DNA of 64,000 bases, from assembly GCF_001544555.2 (NCBI RefSeq), contig NZ_FCOK02000030.1, forward strand, positions 1 to 64,000. The letters are read 5' to 3'. Each line of letters begins with the position of its first letter. The first letter of the stretch is position 1. Both the position numbers and the translations under genes were made by a program. Origin of the DNA: Caballeronia udeis. GTDB taxonomy: Bacteria > Pseudomonadota > Gammaproteobacteria > Burkholderiales > Burkholderiaceae. Of this stretch, positions 17,701 to 26,230 are shown in pieces. The notes under the pieces are model-generated. The model did not search any database and was not told the origin of the DNA. It saw only the letters and a list, made by a program, of their open reading frames with translations.

Positions 17701-18388
17701 CATCACGCTGCACACGCCGAAGGCGCTGGACTCGTTGATCGAAAAGCGTATTGCTTATCTCGCCGACTACCAGAACGAAGCGTACGCGGCGCGTTACGCC
17801 CGGCTCGTGGCGGAAGTGCGCAAGGCGGAAGCTTCAATCGGTCTCGGCGATGGCCAGTACGCATTGACCGAAGCTGTCGCGAGAAATCTGCATAAGCTGA
17901 TGGCTTACAAGGACGAGTACGAAGTCGCGCGCCTTTATGCCGATCCGGCGTTTGTCGAGCGGCTGAAAGGCAGCTTCGAAGGCGACTGGAAAGTGAAATT
18001 CCATCTCGCACCGCCGATGTTCTCGAAGAAAGACTCACACGGTCATCTGATCAAGAAACAGTATGGTCCGTGGGTCTTGTCCGCAATGAAAGTGCTGGCG
18101 AAGATGAAGTTCCTGCGCGGTACTTCGTTCGATGTCTTCGGCAAGACGGAAGAGCGGAAAATGGAGCGCGCGCTGATCGCCGATTATGAAGCGCTGGTGA
18201 AGGAAGTGATCGGTGGATTGACGGCCGAGAAACTACCGCTGGCAATCGAGCTGGCAAATCTGCCTGACTCAATGCGCGGTTATGGTCACGTGAAGGACAA
18301 CAACGTGAACGCGGCGCGTATCAAGTGGAAAACGCTGCTGGCTAAGTGGCGTGCACCAAAGGACGGCGAGACGCGGCAAGTGGCTTAG
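14792..18388 (+). CDS. Single-chain indolepyruvate ferredoxin oxidoreductase
   Basis: A 1198-residue thiamine-diphosphate enzyme that oxidatively decarboxylates aryl-pyruvates from Trp, Phe and Tyr transamination to arylacetyl-CoA. The N-terminal part is the alpha-like pyrimidine domain (ISGYRGSPLGALDQHLW). The TPP-binding segment is near residue 525 (ANLGDGTYFHSG), a dicluster region near 660-710 has CEGCGDC and later cysteines, and the gamma-type domain follows (VTGVGGTGVVTIGALL, near 750). The fused IorA-IorB arrangement is the form common in proteobacteria. ATG 14792 starts MNAPLDAEQKAS. Its arylacetyl-CoA product would feed the paa operon. Confidence 0.93.
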   Translation: MNAPLDAEQKASLEAALNSVTLDDKYTLERGRAYMSGIQALVRLSMLQQERDHAAGLNTAGFISGYRGSPLGALDQHLWKAKKHLASHQVVFQPGVNEDLAATAVWGSQQVNLYPSAKYDGVFSMWYGKGPGVDRTGDVFKHGNSAGSSQHGGVLVLAGDDHAAKSSTLAHQSEHIFKACGLPVLFPSNVQEYLDFGLHGWAMSRYSGLWVAMKCVTDVVESSASVDIDPHRTQIVLPTDFAMPDGGLNIRWPDPPLVQEARLLDYKWYAALAYVRANKLDRIEIESPHARFGIMTAGKAYLDVRQALSDLGLDDETCARIGIRLYKVGCVWPLEAQGAHAFAHGLQEILVVEEKRQILEYAIKEELYNWPDAQRPRVFGKFDEKDGAGGEWSVPMGNWLLPAHYELSPAIIAKAIATRLDKFDLPADVRARIATRIAVIEAKERALARPRVEAERKPWFCSGCPHNTSTNVPEGSRALAGIGCHYMTVWMDRSTSTFSQMGGEGVAWIGQAPFTNDKHVFANLGDGTYFHSGLLAIRAAIASKTNITYKILYNDAVAMTGGQPVDGVLTVPQITHQLAAEGATKIVIVTDEPEKYQANVGLAPGIDVFHREKLDEVQRVLREIAGTTILIYDQTCATEKRRRRKRGAYPDPAKRVVINEAVCEGCGDCSVKSNCLSVEPLDTEYGTKRQINQSTCNKDYSCVNGFCPSFVTVEGGQLRKPKVSSISGDAMPPVPTPELPSIDRPYGVLVTGVGGTGVVTIGALLGMASHLEQKGVTVLDVTGLAQKGGAVMSHVQIATHPGDIHATRIAMGEADLVIGCDPIVTASDECGSRMQPGHTRVVVNSAETPTAEFIKNPNWRFPGASAEADIRTAAGEHVALVDANRFAVALLGDAIYTNPFVLGFAWQRGWVPLRHESLVRAIELNAVQVEKNLAAFEWGRHAAHDLEGLERLVKAQNRGVSSDAQGASKIITLHTPKALDSLIEKRIAYLADYQNEAYAARYARLVAEVRKAEASIGLGDGQYALTEAVARNLHKLMAYKDEYEVARLYADPAFVERLKGSFEGDWKVKFHLAPPMFSKKDSHGHLIKKQYGPWVLSAMKVLAKMKFLRGTSFDVFGKTEERKMERALIADYEALVKEVIGGLTAEKLPLAIELANLPDSMRGYGHVKDNNVNAARIKWKTLLAKWRAPKDGETRQVA

Positions 18389-18414
18389 ATTTTTAATGCA
18401 AGGAATGGCACGAT

Positions 18415-18447
18415 AAAATGCCCGATGAAACTCATCGGGCATTTTTT
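18415..18447 (+). terminator. Terminator after the indolepyruvate oxidoreductase gene
   Basis: GCCCGATGA-AAC-TCATCGGGC with an A-run before and six Ts after. It probably serves both this gene and the convergent NlpC/P60 gene. Confidence 0.92.
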
Positions 18448-18479
18448 ATCCTGCTGCCGTGTATCTCCATTCAACGAAA

Positions 18480-19167
18480 TCAAGCCATGACTCGCCGCGC
18501 GCCGTAGTATCGCGATGTCCAGTACGCGCTTTTCATCGACTCAATGCGAACGAACGCACCCTTCTTCGGCGCGTGAATAAACTGATTCTCACCGACGTAA
18601 ATACCTACATGCGTCGCTTGTCCGCGGGGCGTATTAAAGAACACCAGGTCACCCGGATGTAAATCGGTTTGCGCGATTGCCAGGCCTTTCCGGCTGATTT
18701 GCGCCGATAGCCGCGGCAACAGTATGCCCGCCGCTTTCTCATACACATAGCGCACGAAACCGCTGCAATCGAGTCCTGTTTCCGGCGTATTGCCGCCCCA
18801 CAGGTAAGGCGTTCCGATCATTGTTTCGGCCTTCTCCAATACGTCGGCAAGTGTGGTTTTGGCAATCAGCGCCGAAACAAGGGGGGTTATCCGCAAGCAG
18901 TTCCTGCGAGGAAAACATGACGTCCGACGCAGCGCCACCCTCTTCTGCACCCGGTTCACCAAATTCGACGGCACCCGTTGCAATATGGTTCTGCTCCAGA
19001 TCCAGTCCTGTTGCGTGAGCCGATGCCGCGGCAATTGCAAGTCCACTGAACGCCGTTGCGAACATACGCACAGCTCTGACCTTGACTGAAAGACGCCTGA
19101 CGTTTCCAATCAGGATGTGCTTTTGCACAGCAGAAGACGGGGCGATATTGATCTCAACCCCTTTCAT
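18480..19167 (-). pseudogene. Frameshifted secreted NlpC/P60 (C40) cell-wall hydrolase
   Basis: Two overlapping frames together encode one C40 peptidase. The upstream frame carries a signal peptide (FATAFSGLAIAAASAHA) and a linker up to QELLADNPP. The downstream frame resumes with LVSALIAKTTLADVLEKAE and the NlpC/P60 domain, with catalytic Cys in GLDCSGFVRYVYEKAAG and His in ATHVGIYVGENQFIHAP. Removing one C from the six-C tract (18881-18886, G on the plus strand) joins the frames exactly. As read, the exported hydrolase cannot be made, apart from slippage. Sequencing error, pseudogene and phase variation are all possible. The true start is uncertain: ATG 19167 or ATG 19065. Confidence 0.85.
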
Positions 19168-19637
19168 GTCAGCGCCCACATTCGCAAAGGCGTCGCACGA
19201 ACTGCCCCAGACATGGGCGACGCTAGCCGAATAGTCCGTTTGCGCTCGAACAACGTATAACCACTCAGATTGCGTTTGCCATCCATGTCCGCTTTTATTG
19301 CGACATTATTGAGTATCGATTTATATTTCCTTTTCATGATTGATATGCATTCCTAATGTACCTGCCGGATTTTAGTTGGGAAGAGATTCAACACTTCCGG
19401 AATGGGTACCCGCTTCAGGCTACCGTATGTGTCCGTAGGGGACGGCGGAATGTGAACCCACTTGCTGTGCGGAACCGACACCGGACGAATACCACCGCAG
19501 GTGAGCCATGAGACGCCGGAGATGAACCGTTTGTATCGATTTCGCTTCAGCGCTTAGTTTATTAGGAGCGAGGGCGTTTAATCATAGGCGCACTCTTAAA
19601 GAACGCGTGTGCAGCGGGATGGGACACACCAATTAAA
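19168..19637. other. Intergenic stretch, mostly empty
   Basis: No convincing gene. A leftward 57-codon frame (19164-19337) begins with ATG and overlaps the ATG at 19167 by ATGA, but it has no good ribosome binding site and an arginine-rich, unfamiliar product, so I do not call it. The stretch is less GC-rich around 19270-19370, consistent with promoter sequence for the NlpC/P60 gene. Confidence 0.4.
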
Positions 19638-19667
19638 AAGGGCGATCCGAACATCCGGATCGCCCTT
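19638..19667 (-). terminator. Terminator of the trimeric autotransporter gene
   Basis: AAGGGCGATCCG and CGGATCGCCCTT form a 12-bp stem with a 6-nt loop. Read on the minus strand the hairpin is followed by a short T-run, 22 bp after the autotransporter stop codon. Confidence 0.88.
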
Positions 19668-19689
19668 GCTTCACATCGGTATTAGCCGA

Positions 19690-20517
19690 TTAGAACTCGT
19701 AGCCCACCTGAGCCCGCGCGCCAGTGTCTCCATGGGGCGTTACCGACAACGCTCCATTGACCAGCCAGGCACCATCACGCGAACGATAGGTTGCGCCCGC
19801 ACCCACGGCGCCGTAGCCCTTGTAGTTGGCTACACCGACGGCCACCACCGTCTTGCCCGGTTCGCGCGGCGAGAGACTGGGCATGGCCATGGCCGACGCC
19901 ACGCCGCCAAACGCGCTACGTTGCAACGCCGTCATGTTCTGGCCAACTTCGTTGCGTAACGCATTGACCTGATTCATGTTGGCTGCATCCGTCCCGCCTT
20001 GCCCCGGAGCGACGTTCGTCACGCGGCGCTCGTTGCCTGCTGAACCCACCGATGCCGTGTTGTCCTCGTTCGCAACCGAATTGGCGCCCAACGCGACCGA
20101 GCCGCCATTGGGAGCGAAAAAGACGGTATTGCTTGATGGAGCGTCCATCGTCACAGCGTTAGTTCCACCGTTTCCCATCACGATTGACGAAGCTGCGCCG
20201 TTTGTAATAATCGAACCGATCGAAAAGGCGTTGCCACCATTCGTCTTGACGTTATGCCCGATCGCTGTCGAGTCTGCACCAGCAGCACCGTTCGCGTACG
20301 ATCCGTCTCCTAACGCATTGTCGTTAGGACCAACGGTCGTGGCCCCATTGCCAGTGGCAGTCGACGCCATCACACTGCCTGCTGCGAGAATCAGCGCCGC
20401 AGCAGCAGCGCTGCGCGCCACTTTCCCGCCACCCTTCCCACGCCCACGACACAATTCCGATGCCGCGACCCAAGCGCCCAGAGCTTCGCTCCATACCGAT
20501 TTAAAGACCTTGTTCAT
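19690..20517 (-). CDS. Small YadA-like trimeric autotransporter adhesin
   Basis: A 275-residue surface protein. The N-terminus MNKVFKSVWSEALGAWVAAS is an extended signal peptide region (ESPR) followed by a hydrophobic signal ending VMASTA. The passenger has YadA head-like repeats (DGSYANGAAGADSTAIG, GGSVALGANSVANEDNTASVG) and the neck RRVTNVAPGQ. The last ~80 residues are the YadA anchor (VASAMAMPSL, then GAGATYRSRDGAWLVNGAL, ending QVGYEF with a terminal Phe). It is short for the family, so the head is minimal. Likely an outer-membrane adhesin; the receptor is unknown. It has its own terminator and is monocistronic. Confidence 0.88.
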   Translation of the reverse strand: MNKVFKSVWSEALGAWVAASELCRGRGKGGGKVARSAAAAALILAAGSVMASTATGNGATTVGPNDNALGDGSYANGAAGADSTAIGHNVKTNGGNAFSIGSIITNGAASSIVMGNGGTNAVTMDAPSSNTVFFAPNGGSVALGANSVANEDNTASVGSAGNERRVTNVAPGQGGTDAANMNQVNALRNEVGQNMTALQRSAFGGVASAMAMPSLSPREPGKTVVAVGVANYKGYGAVGAGATYRSRDGAWLVNGALSVTPHGDTGARAQVGYEF

Positions 20518-20850
20518 GCTGATTACCTGCCAAAATTTGCGGAAAGTATCTGAACGCGAAACGACCGATCGAAACGATTCGTGAGCGCATACAGGAAAGT
20601 GAAACGATCCGCGACTCTACTCAGCACAACTTGGCATTCGAATCAGATTTATCCGAATAACAAAAGCGTCGCTATACGCGCCACACCTTTGTTCATCCCA
20701 ATAAAAAATCACTAAGCTTTTTTAGCCCATCCGGGTTACGTGCGACGCGCGAGCATAAAAAAACGGCGACCGGATCACCCCAGTCGCCGCTTCATCACCA
20801 TCTCAATTTATCGATATCAACTCGTCAGGATATCGTAATAAATAAAAAGG
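20518..20850. other. Intergenic region between maeB and the autotransporter gene
   Basis: No gene is seen. It contains the maeB terminator (20764-20789), a CGATATC-N10-GATATCG inverted repeat (20812-20835) just after the maeB stop, and AT-rich sequence around 20640-20720 that is suitable for the autotransporter promoter. Confidence 0.45.
20764..20789 (-). terminator. Terminator of maeB
   Basis: A CGGCGAC/GTCGCCG stem with a 12-nt loop. On the minus strand it is followed by a run of seven Ts, about 60 bp after the maeB stop. Confidence 0.75.
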
Positions 20851-23139
20851 TCACGCTACGTTGCTCGTTGCATTGACCCGCGCGTTCGCCGACGCCACCG
20901 CAGTCATGTTGATGATCCGCCGCACGGTCGCGGCCGGCGTGAGAATGTGCACAGGTTTATCTGCGCCCAGCAGGAACGGCCCAACGGTCACGCCTTCGCC
21001 GCTCACCATCTTGAGCAGGTTGTACGTGATGTTGGCCGCTTCCACGTTCGGCATGATCAGCAGATTCGCTTCACCAGTCAGCGTCGATGCCGGGAACGCA
21101 GCCTTGCGAACCACTTCCGACAACGCCGCGTCACCATGCATTTCGCCATCCACTTCCAGATCCGGCGCACGCTCCGCGATCAACTTGCGAGCCTCGGCCA
21201 TCCGCTTCGATGAAGCCGTTGGCACGCTGCCGAAGTTCGAGTTCGACAGCAACGCGACCTTCGGCGCAATCCCGAACTTCTCGATTTCGCGCGCCGCCAG
21301 GATCGTCATATCGGCGAGTTGCGTGGGCGTTGGGATCTCGTTGACGTAGGTATCGCTGATGAAGAGATTGCGCCCCTGCAACATCAGCAAATTCATGGCG
21401 GCGAAGTTCTGAACACCCTCAGCCTTGCCCAACACCTGCTCAATGAATTTGAGATGGTCGTGGTACGTATCGATCATCCCGCAGATCATGCCGTCGGCAT
21501 CGCCCAGACGCACCAGGATTGCACCGATCAACGTATTGAACTTGCGCAGCGCGGCCTTCGCGTTGTCCGGCGTCACGCCTTCACGCGCAGCAATGTGGTG
21601 ATATTCCTGCCAGCACTTCTGATAACGCGGATCGTCTTCCGGATTCACTATCTCGAAATCGGTACCGGGTTTCAGCTTCGAGCCCATCTTCTGGAGACGC
21701 ATTTCCACCACCGCCGGCCGCCCGATGATGATCGGCTTCGCGATCTTCTCCAGCAGCACAAATTGCGCGGCGCGCAGCACGCGCTCGTCTTCACCTTCGG
21801 CAAACACAATACGCGCCGGCGCCGACTTGGCCGCCGCGAACACCGGCCGCATCACCATGCCCGTGCGATACACCGTCGTGCCCAGTTCCTCGCGATACGC
21901 ATCCATGTCGTGAATCGGGCGCGTCGCCACGCCCGAATCCATCGCGGCTTGCGCGACGGCCGGCGCGATCTTGATGATCAGGCGCGGATCGAACGGCTTC
22001 GGAATCAGGTAGTCCGGACCGAACTCGAGCGAATGGCCTTCATAGGCTTTCGCGACTTCATCGCCCTGATCGGTCTCTTCGGCCAGTTCCGCGATCGCGC
22101 GCACGCACGCAAGTTTCATCTCTTCGGTGATCGTGGTCGCGCCCACATCCAGCGCGCCGCGGAAGATGAACGGGAAGCACAGCACGTTGTTGACCTGGTT
22201 CGGATAGTCCGAACGGCCAGTCGCAATGATCGCGTCGGGACGCACCTTCTTCGCTTCTTCCGGACGGATTTCCGGCTCGGGGTTGGCCAGCGCGAGGATC
22301 AGCGGCTGCGTGCCCATGACCTTGACCATTTCCGGCTTGAGCACGCCGGCGCTCGAGCAGCCGAGGAACACGTCGGCGTTGTGGATCGCATCGGCGAGCG
22401 TGCGGTCCGACGTGTTGGCCGCATAACGTTCCTTCGATGGATCCAGGTTGCCGCGTCCCTCGTAGATCACGCCTTTTGAATCGCAGACCAGAACGTTGGC
22501 CTTGTTCAGCCCAAGGTGAACAAGCAAATCGAGACACGCAATCGCCGCCGCGCCCGCGCCCGAACACACGAGTTTCACTTCGTCGAGCTTCTTGCCGACC
22601 ACTTTCAGGCCGTTGAGAATAGCCGCCGACGCAATGATCGCGGTGCCGTGCTGGTCATCGTGGAAGACGGGGATCTTCATGCGCTCGCGCAGCTTCTTTT
22701 CGATATAGAAGCACTCCGGCGCCTTGATGTCTTCCAGGTTGATGCCGCCGAGCGTGGGCTCGAGCATCGCGATGGCATCGACGAGCTTGTCCGGATCGGT
22801 CTCCGCGAGTTCGATATCGAACACGTCGATACCCGCAAACTTCTTGAAGAGGCAGCCCTTGCCTTCCATCACCGGTTTAGCGGCGAGCGGCCCGATATTG
22901 CCGAGACCGAGCACGGCCGTGCCGTTCGTCACAACGCCGACAAGATTGCCGCGCGAGGTGTACTTCTGGGCGTCGAGCGGGTCGTCGAAGATCGCCATGC
23001 AGGCAGCGGCAACGCCCGGCGAGTAAGCCAGCGACAAATCCAGCTGGTTCGACAGGGGCTTGGTCGGCGTGACCGAGATCTTGCCGGGCTTCGGATACTG
23101 GTGATACGCGAGGGCGCTGAGCTTCAGTTGTTCGTCCAT
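20851..23139 (-). CDS. maeB: NADP-dependent malic enzyme with phosphotransacetylase-like domain
   Basis: A 762-residue two-domain protein converting malate to pyruvate and CO2 with NADP reduction. The malic enzyme domain (about 1-430) shows LAYSPGVAAACMAI, the CLFKKFAGIDVFDIE region, VFHDDQHGTAIIASAAILN and the nucleotide-binding GAGAAAIACLDLLV. The C-terminal phosphate acetyl/butyryltransferase-like domain (about 430-762) includes RIVFAEGEDERVLRAAQ and GVTVGPFLLGADKPVHILTP; in the MaeB family this part is regulatory, responding to acetyl-CoA. Length is typical. It is monocistronic, with a 520-bp divergent region separating it from pyrE. Confidence 0.95.
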   Translation of the reverse strand: MDEQLKLSALAYHQYPKPGKISVTPTKPLSNQLDLSLAYSPGVAAACMAIFDDPLDAQKYTSRGNLVGVVTNGTAVLGLGNIGPLAAKPVMEGKGCLFKKFAGIDVFDIELAETDPDKLVDAIAMLEPTLGGINLEDIKAPECFYIEKKLRERMKIPVFHDDQHGTAIIASAAILNGLKVVGKKLDEVKLVCSGAGAAAIACLDLLVHLGLNKANVLVCDSKGVIYEGRGNLDPSKERYAANTSDRTLADAIHNADVFLGCSSAGVLKPEMVKVMGTQPLILALANPEPEIRPEEAKKVRPDAIIATGRSDYPNQVNNVLCFPFIFRGALDVGATTITEEMKLACVRAIAELAEETDQGDEVAKAYEGHSLEFGPDYLIPKPFDPRLIIKIAPAVAQAAMDSGVATRPIHDMDAYREELGTTVYRTGMVMRPVFAAAKSAPARIVFAEGEDERVLRAAQFVLLEKIAKPIIIGRPAVVEMRLQKMGSKLKPGTDFEIVNPEDDPRYQKCWQEYHHIAAREGVTPDNAKAALRKFNTLIGAILVRLGDADGMICGMIDTYHDHLKFIEQVLGKAEGVQNFAAMNLLMLQGRNLFISDTYVNEIPTPTQLADMTILAAREIEKFGIAPKVALLSNSNFGSVPTASSKRMAEARKLIAERAPDLEVDGEMHGDAALSEVVRKAAFPASTLTGEANLLIMPNVEAANITYNLLKMVSGEGVTVGPFLLGADKPVHILTPAATVRRIINMTAVASANARVNATSNVA

Positions 23140-23659
23140 GATTGGCCTGAGAAGTTTAGGAAAAGAGTTGGAAAATGAATGACTTGGAGGGCTCGGAAAC
23201 TGCGTGCAGGACGATCAATTCTCGTGATGAATCAAATGAACTTTGCCCGCCAGGCTGGTCATGAAGACGCTGCGCAACGGCGGACGTGTTGAAGACCACG
23301 CGCATGAGCGCGACAGTGAAACAATGGGCCGTAGCATTTTTCGGGGATAAATAGTGTACACCGCGCCAGAAAATTGACGCATAGCACCATTTTCAACAGA
23401 AACAGCGTCTAACCGTGCGAAACTCGTTGCATCGATTGCTCGACAACCCGTGGATTAACAAGACAATTCCGTCAAGGAAGCAGGGTTTCACGCTACGTCC
23501 GCGTCTTGTCTGTCGGGTAAAATTCCGGCCTACGCGCGCATCGAACGCCGTCGAACTTTGCTCGACCGGCGCCCCCGCAGCGCCAGGCGCCATTGGCCGC
23601 CGCTTGATCGCCGCTCAAAACGGGCGTCAGGCGCCACCTCAAAATCCAAGGATTCGCCC
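23140..23659. other. Divergent promoter region between maeB and pyrE
   Basis: 520 bp without a convincing gene. The pyrE frame is open from 23558 but the added residues are arginine/proline-rich and non-conserved in character. No strong palindrome or riboswitch-like fold was noticed; it presumably holds the two divergent promoters. Confidence 0.4.
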
Positions 23660-24346
23660 ATGACAGGCTTCGACCGCCAGACGATCTCCGACACCACCGC
23701 CAAGATGCTGCTCGAAGTGCAGGCTGTGCATTTCAACGCGGACAAACCGTACATTTTCACGTCGGGATGGGCGAGCCCGGTTTATATCGACTGCCGCAAG
23801 CTGATCTCTTATCCGCGCGTACGGCGCGCGCTCATGGAAATGGCCGAGACCACGATCCTGCGCGATATCGGCTACGAGCAGATCGACGCTGTCGCTGGCG
23901 GCGAGACCGCGGGTATCCCGTTTGCCGCGTGGCTGTCGGACCGGCTGATGGTGCCCATGCAATACGTGCGAAAAAAACCGAAGGGGTTTGGCCGGAATGC
24001 GCAAATTGAAGGGTTGCTGACCGAAGGCCAGCGCGTGCTGCTGGTGGAAGACCTGACCACCGACAGCCGCAGCAAGATCAATTTCATCAACGCGCTGCGC
24101 ACGGCCGGCGCAAGGGTGAACCACTGCTTCGTGCTGTTTCACTACAACATCTTCAAGGAAAGCGTCTCGGTATTGAAAGATATCGACGTGGAGTTGCACG
24201 CGCTCGCGACGTGGTGGGATGTGTTGCGCGTCGCGAAGGAGGCAGGCTATTTCGAAGCCAGGACGCTGGATGAAGTCGAGAAATTCCTACACGCGCCGGC
24301 CCAATGGTCGGCTGCGCACGGCGGTATAACGGCATCGCCGCAATGA
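23660..24346 (+). CDS. pyrE: Orotate phosphoribosyltransferase
   Basis: A 228-residue enzyme joining orotate and PRPP to give orotidine 5'-phosphate in pyrimidine synthesis. Visible motifs: KPYIFTSGWASPVYIDCRKL (about 27-46), the catalytic-loop lysines in YVRKKPKGFGRNAQIEG, and the PRPP-binding signature VLLVEDLTTDSRSKINFINAL (split, about 131-151). ATG 23660 begins MTGFDRQTISD. The gene stands alone and ends at a strong bidirectional terminator shared with the convergent response-regulator gene. Confidence 0.95.
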   Translation: MTGFDRQTISDTTAKMLLEVQAVHFNADKPYIFTSGWASPVYIDCRKLISYPRVRRALMEMAETTILRDIGYEQIDAVAGGETAGIPFAAWLSDRLMVPMQYVRKKPKGFGRNAQIEGLLTEGQRVLLVEDLTTDSRSKINFINALRTAGARVNHCFVLFHYNIFKESVSVLKDIDVELHALATWWDVLRVAKEAGYFEARTLDEVEKFLHAPAQWSAAHGGITASPQ

Positions 24347-24373
24347 TTGCCTGGCATTGAATTTTTCTGTAAT

Positions 24374-24412
24374 TAAAAAAGCCGTTCGTTTCAATAAACG
24401 AGCGGCTTTTTT
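24374..24412 (+). terminator. Bidirectional terminator between pyrE and the response regulator
   Basis: AAAAAAGCCGTTCGTTT pairs with AAACGAGCGGCTTTTTT around a 5-nt loop, with one G-T wobble in a 17-bp stem. A- and T-runs flank both sides. Confidence 0.92.
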
Positions 24413-24433
24413 ATGCAACGATAATAACGATTA

Positions 24434-25138
24434 TTACGTATTCACGGGAATGGCATCGTCAAGATTTCCATCGCCCACATAAGCCGACAGATTCAATAAC
24501 CCGTTGCTCTGGGCATATTGAAACAATTCAGAATCCCGTTCAATTCCCAGCTTGCGCATGGCGGTATTCTTTTGCGTGCTGATCGTTTTAATACTGCGCT
24601 TCAATTGTGCGGCAATTTCGGTAATCGTCATGCCGGAGACGAATAAACGTACCACTTCCAGTTCCCGTTTCGACAACACCACGTCACGTTGCTGGCCACT
24701 CGCCGACAAGCCCATGCTGTCGAGCGCCAGACGCACCGACGGCCCGATATATTCCTGCCCCCGCATGACATGGACGATGGCCAGTCCAATGTGGCTCAAA
24801 TCGTCTGACTTATTGATCACGGCCGTCACACCCACTTCACGCAAGCGTTTCAGGAGCGCGGGATTTTCCAGCATGGTCAACACGACGATGCGCACCGTCG
24901 TAAACTGACGCCCGATATAACCCAGCAGCGGCATGCCGTCGCCATATTGGCCACCCGGCATGGCGAGGTCGGAGACAACCACGTCACAGGGCGATTTTTG
25001 CAAAAGCTGAATCAATTCCGTCGATTGTCGCGCCTGCCCAATCACTTCGATTTCGGGAAACTTCAATAGCGCCTGCGCGGCGCCAAACAGAATGACAGGA
25101 CGGTCATCGGCAATAATGACTTTTATCCGTTGACCCAT
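24434..25138 (-). CDS. RcsB-like NarL/LuxR-type response regulator
   Basis: A 234-residue regulator with an N-terminal receiver and a C-terminal LuxR helix-turn-helix. The receiver shows IIADDRPVILFG (acidic pocket), VVVSDLAMPGGQYGDG with the phospho-Asp, VLTMLENPALL and INKSDDL with the Lys. The output domain shows LSKRELEVVRLFVSGMTI and KRSIKTISTQKNTAMRKLG. The pattern PGG(Q)YGDG plus RSIKTIS(T/S)QK is strikingly similar to RcsB. No histidine kinase or phosphorelay partner is nearby, so it is an orphan here. Targets are unknown. Confidence 0.87.
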   Translation of the reverse strand: MGQRIKVIIADDRPVILFGAAQALLKFPEIEVIGQARQSTELIQLLQKSPCDVVVSDLAMPGGQYGDGMPLLGYIGRQFTTVRIVVLTMLENPALLKRLREVGVTAVINKSDDLSHIGLAIVHVMRGQEYIGPSVRLALDSMGLSASGQQRDVVLSKRELEVVRLFVSGMTITEIAAQLKRSIKTISTQKNTAMRKLGIERDSELFQYAQSNGLLNLSAYVGDGNLDDAIPVNT

Positions 25139-25421
25139 TATTTACCCCTCGCTCGTAAATGGACTAATCCTTCGCGCATTATAGGCGATGTGCAATTATT
25201 CATTACATTGTCCCTTCAGCCGGGAGAGCGAAACTGCGGCTAAACCCGAAGTCGCGGTGTTGACCCTTGCCGAGTCTCGTTTTGAACGTTTGAAAAATTT
25301 TGTCCTTTCCCGCAATGTTAAACTTGAATCCAGCTCTAAGCCTATTTCTGAGACAAAATACATCGTTACACTGGGTGAAACGCCAGATTTGGCCGCGCCC
25401 GTGACAGGGAGAATTCGCACC

Positions 25422-26063
25422 ATGCGCTTGGGGATCGGGCTTGTGGTTTGTGCTGTGTACCGCGCTGTTGAGTGGCGTGTCGTCAGGTTCCGAGTTTTCA
25501 GCCGTGCAGTGCTGCTGCCGCTTTTCTGCGCCGCGATGGTATCAAATGCGCCGCGTGCGGTCGCTGAAGTTATCGACGCAGCGCCTTTCACGTTGACAAG
25601 TACCGACATCTCCCCTAACCAGCCAGTGCCGCTCGCCCTCGTCTACGACCAGAACGACTGCAAAGGCGGCAACCGGTCGCCGCAACTGTCATGGCATGGC
25701 GCACCGGCAGCCACGCAAAGTTTCGCGATCACCGTCTTCGACCCCGACGCGCCCGGCCGCGGCTGGTGGCACTGGTCCGTCGCGGGCATTCCCCCGAACG
25801 TCTCGAAGTTGCCGTCGAACGCGAGCGCCGCGGGGGTCCTGCGCAAAATGGGCGCGGTGGAAGCGCGCAATGACTTTGATGTCGACGGCTATGCGGGGCC
25901 GTGCCCTCCGCCGGGCAAACCGCACCACTACGTCATCACCGTCTACGCGCTCAACACCAGCGACTTGCGCCTGCGTCAAAGCAGTCCGGCGCTCATGTTC
26001 GAACACGAAATCCGCACCACGACCATCGCCAGCGCGCAACTCGTCGTTACCTACGGGCGCTGA
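25422..26063 (+). CDS. Exported YbhB/YbcL-type PEBP (Raf-kinase-inhibitor-like) protein
   Basis: A 213-residue phosphatidylethanolamine-binding-protein family member. The mature part begins near EVIDAAPFTLTSTDISPNQP and has the family landmarks GGNRSPQLSWHGAP, FAITVFDPDAPGRGWWHWSV and PPPGKPHHYVITVYAL, which form the anion-binding pocket. A signal-like segment (VLLPLFCAAMVSNAPRAVA) precedes it, indicating a periplasmic location. The start is uncertain: ATG 25422 gives an unusually long, arginine-rich n-region, and a shorter version may be used. Bacterial members have no settled function. Confidence 0.78.
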   Translation: MRLGIGLVVCAVYRAVEWRVVRFRVFSRAVLLPLFCAAMVSNAPRAVAEVIDAAPFTLTSTDISPNQPVPLALVYDQNDCKGGNRSPQLSWHGAPAATQSFAITVFDPDAPGRGWWHWSVAGIPPNVSKLPSNASAAGVLRKMGAVEARNDFDVDGYAGPCPPPGKPHHYVITVYALNTSDLRLRQSSPALMFEHEIRTTTIASAQLVVTYGR

Positions 26064-26230
26064 ACGGCCTCATGGTGCGTCGGCAGGTCGAATTTGGCTT
26101 TGCTAGACTCGCGGGTGAACTATCGCCAGCGGCATGTGCTGCCGGTCAAATTCTCGCGAAGACGCACGGTCATGGTTGTTCTCGCGCAACTCGCACCTTT
26201 GACGTCTTCGTATCGCAGACGGGGAATGAA

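Noticed and set aside
19164..19337. 57-codon leftward frame overlapping a candidate NlpC/P60 start
   Set aside because: No ribosome binding site and no recognisable composition; the ATGA overlap may be chance.
21319..22479. A 386-codon frame antisense to maeB
   Set aside because: Same Arg/His-rich shadow composition; maeB is unmistakable on the other strand.
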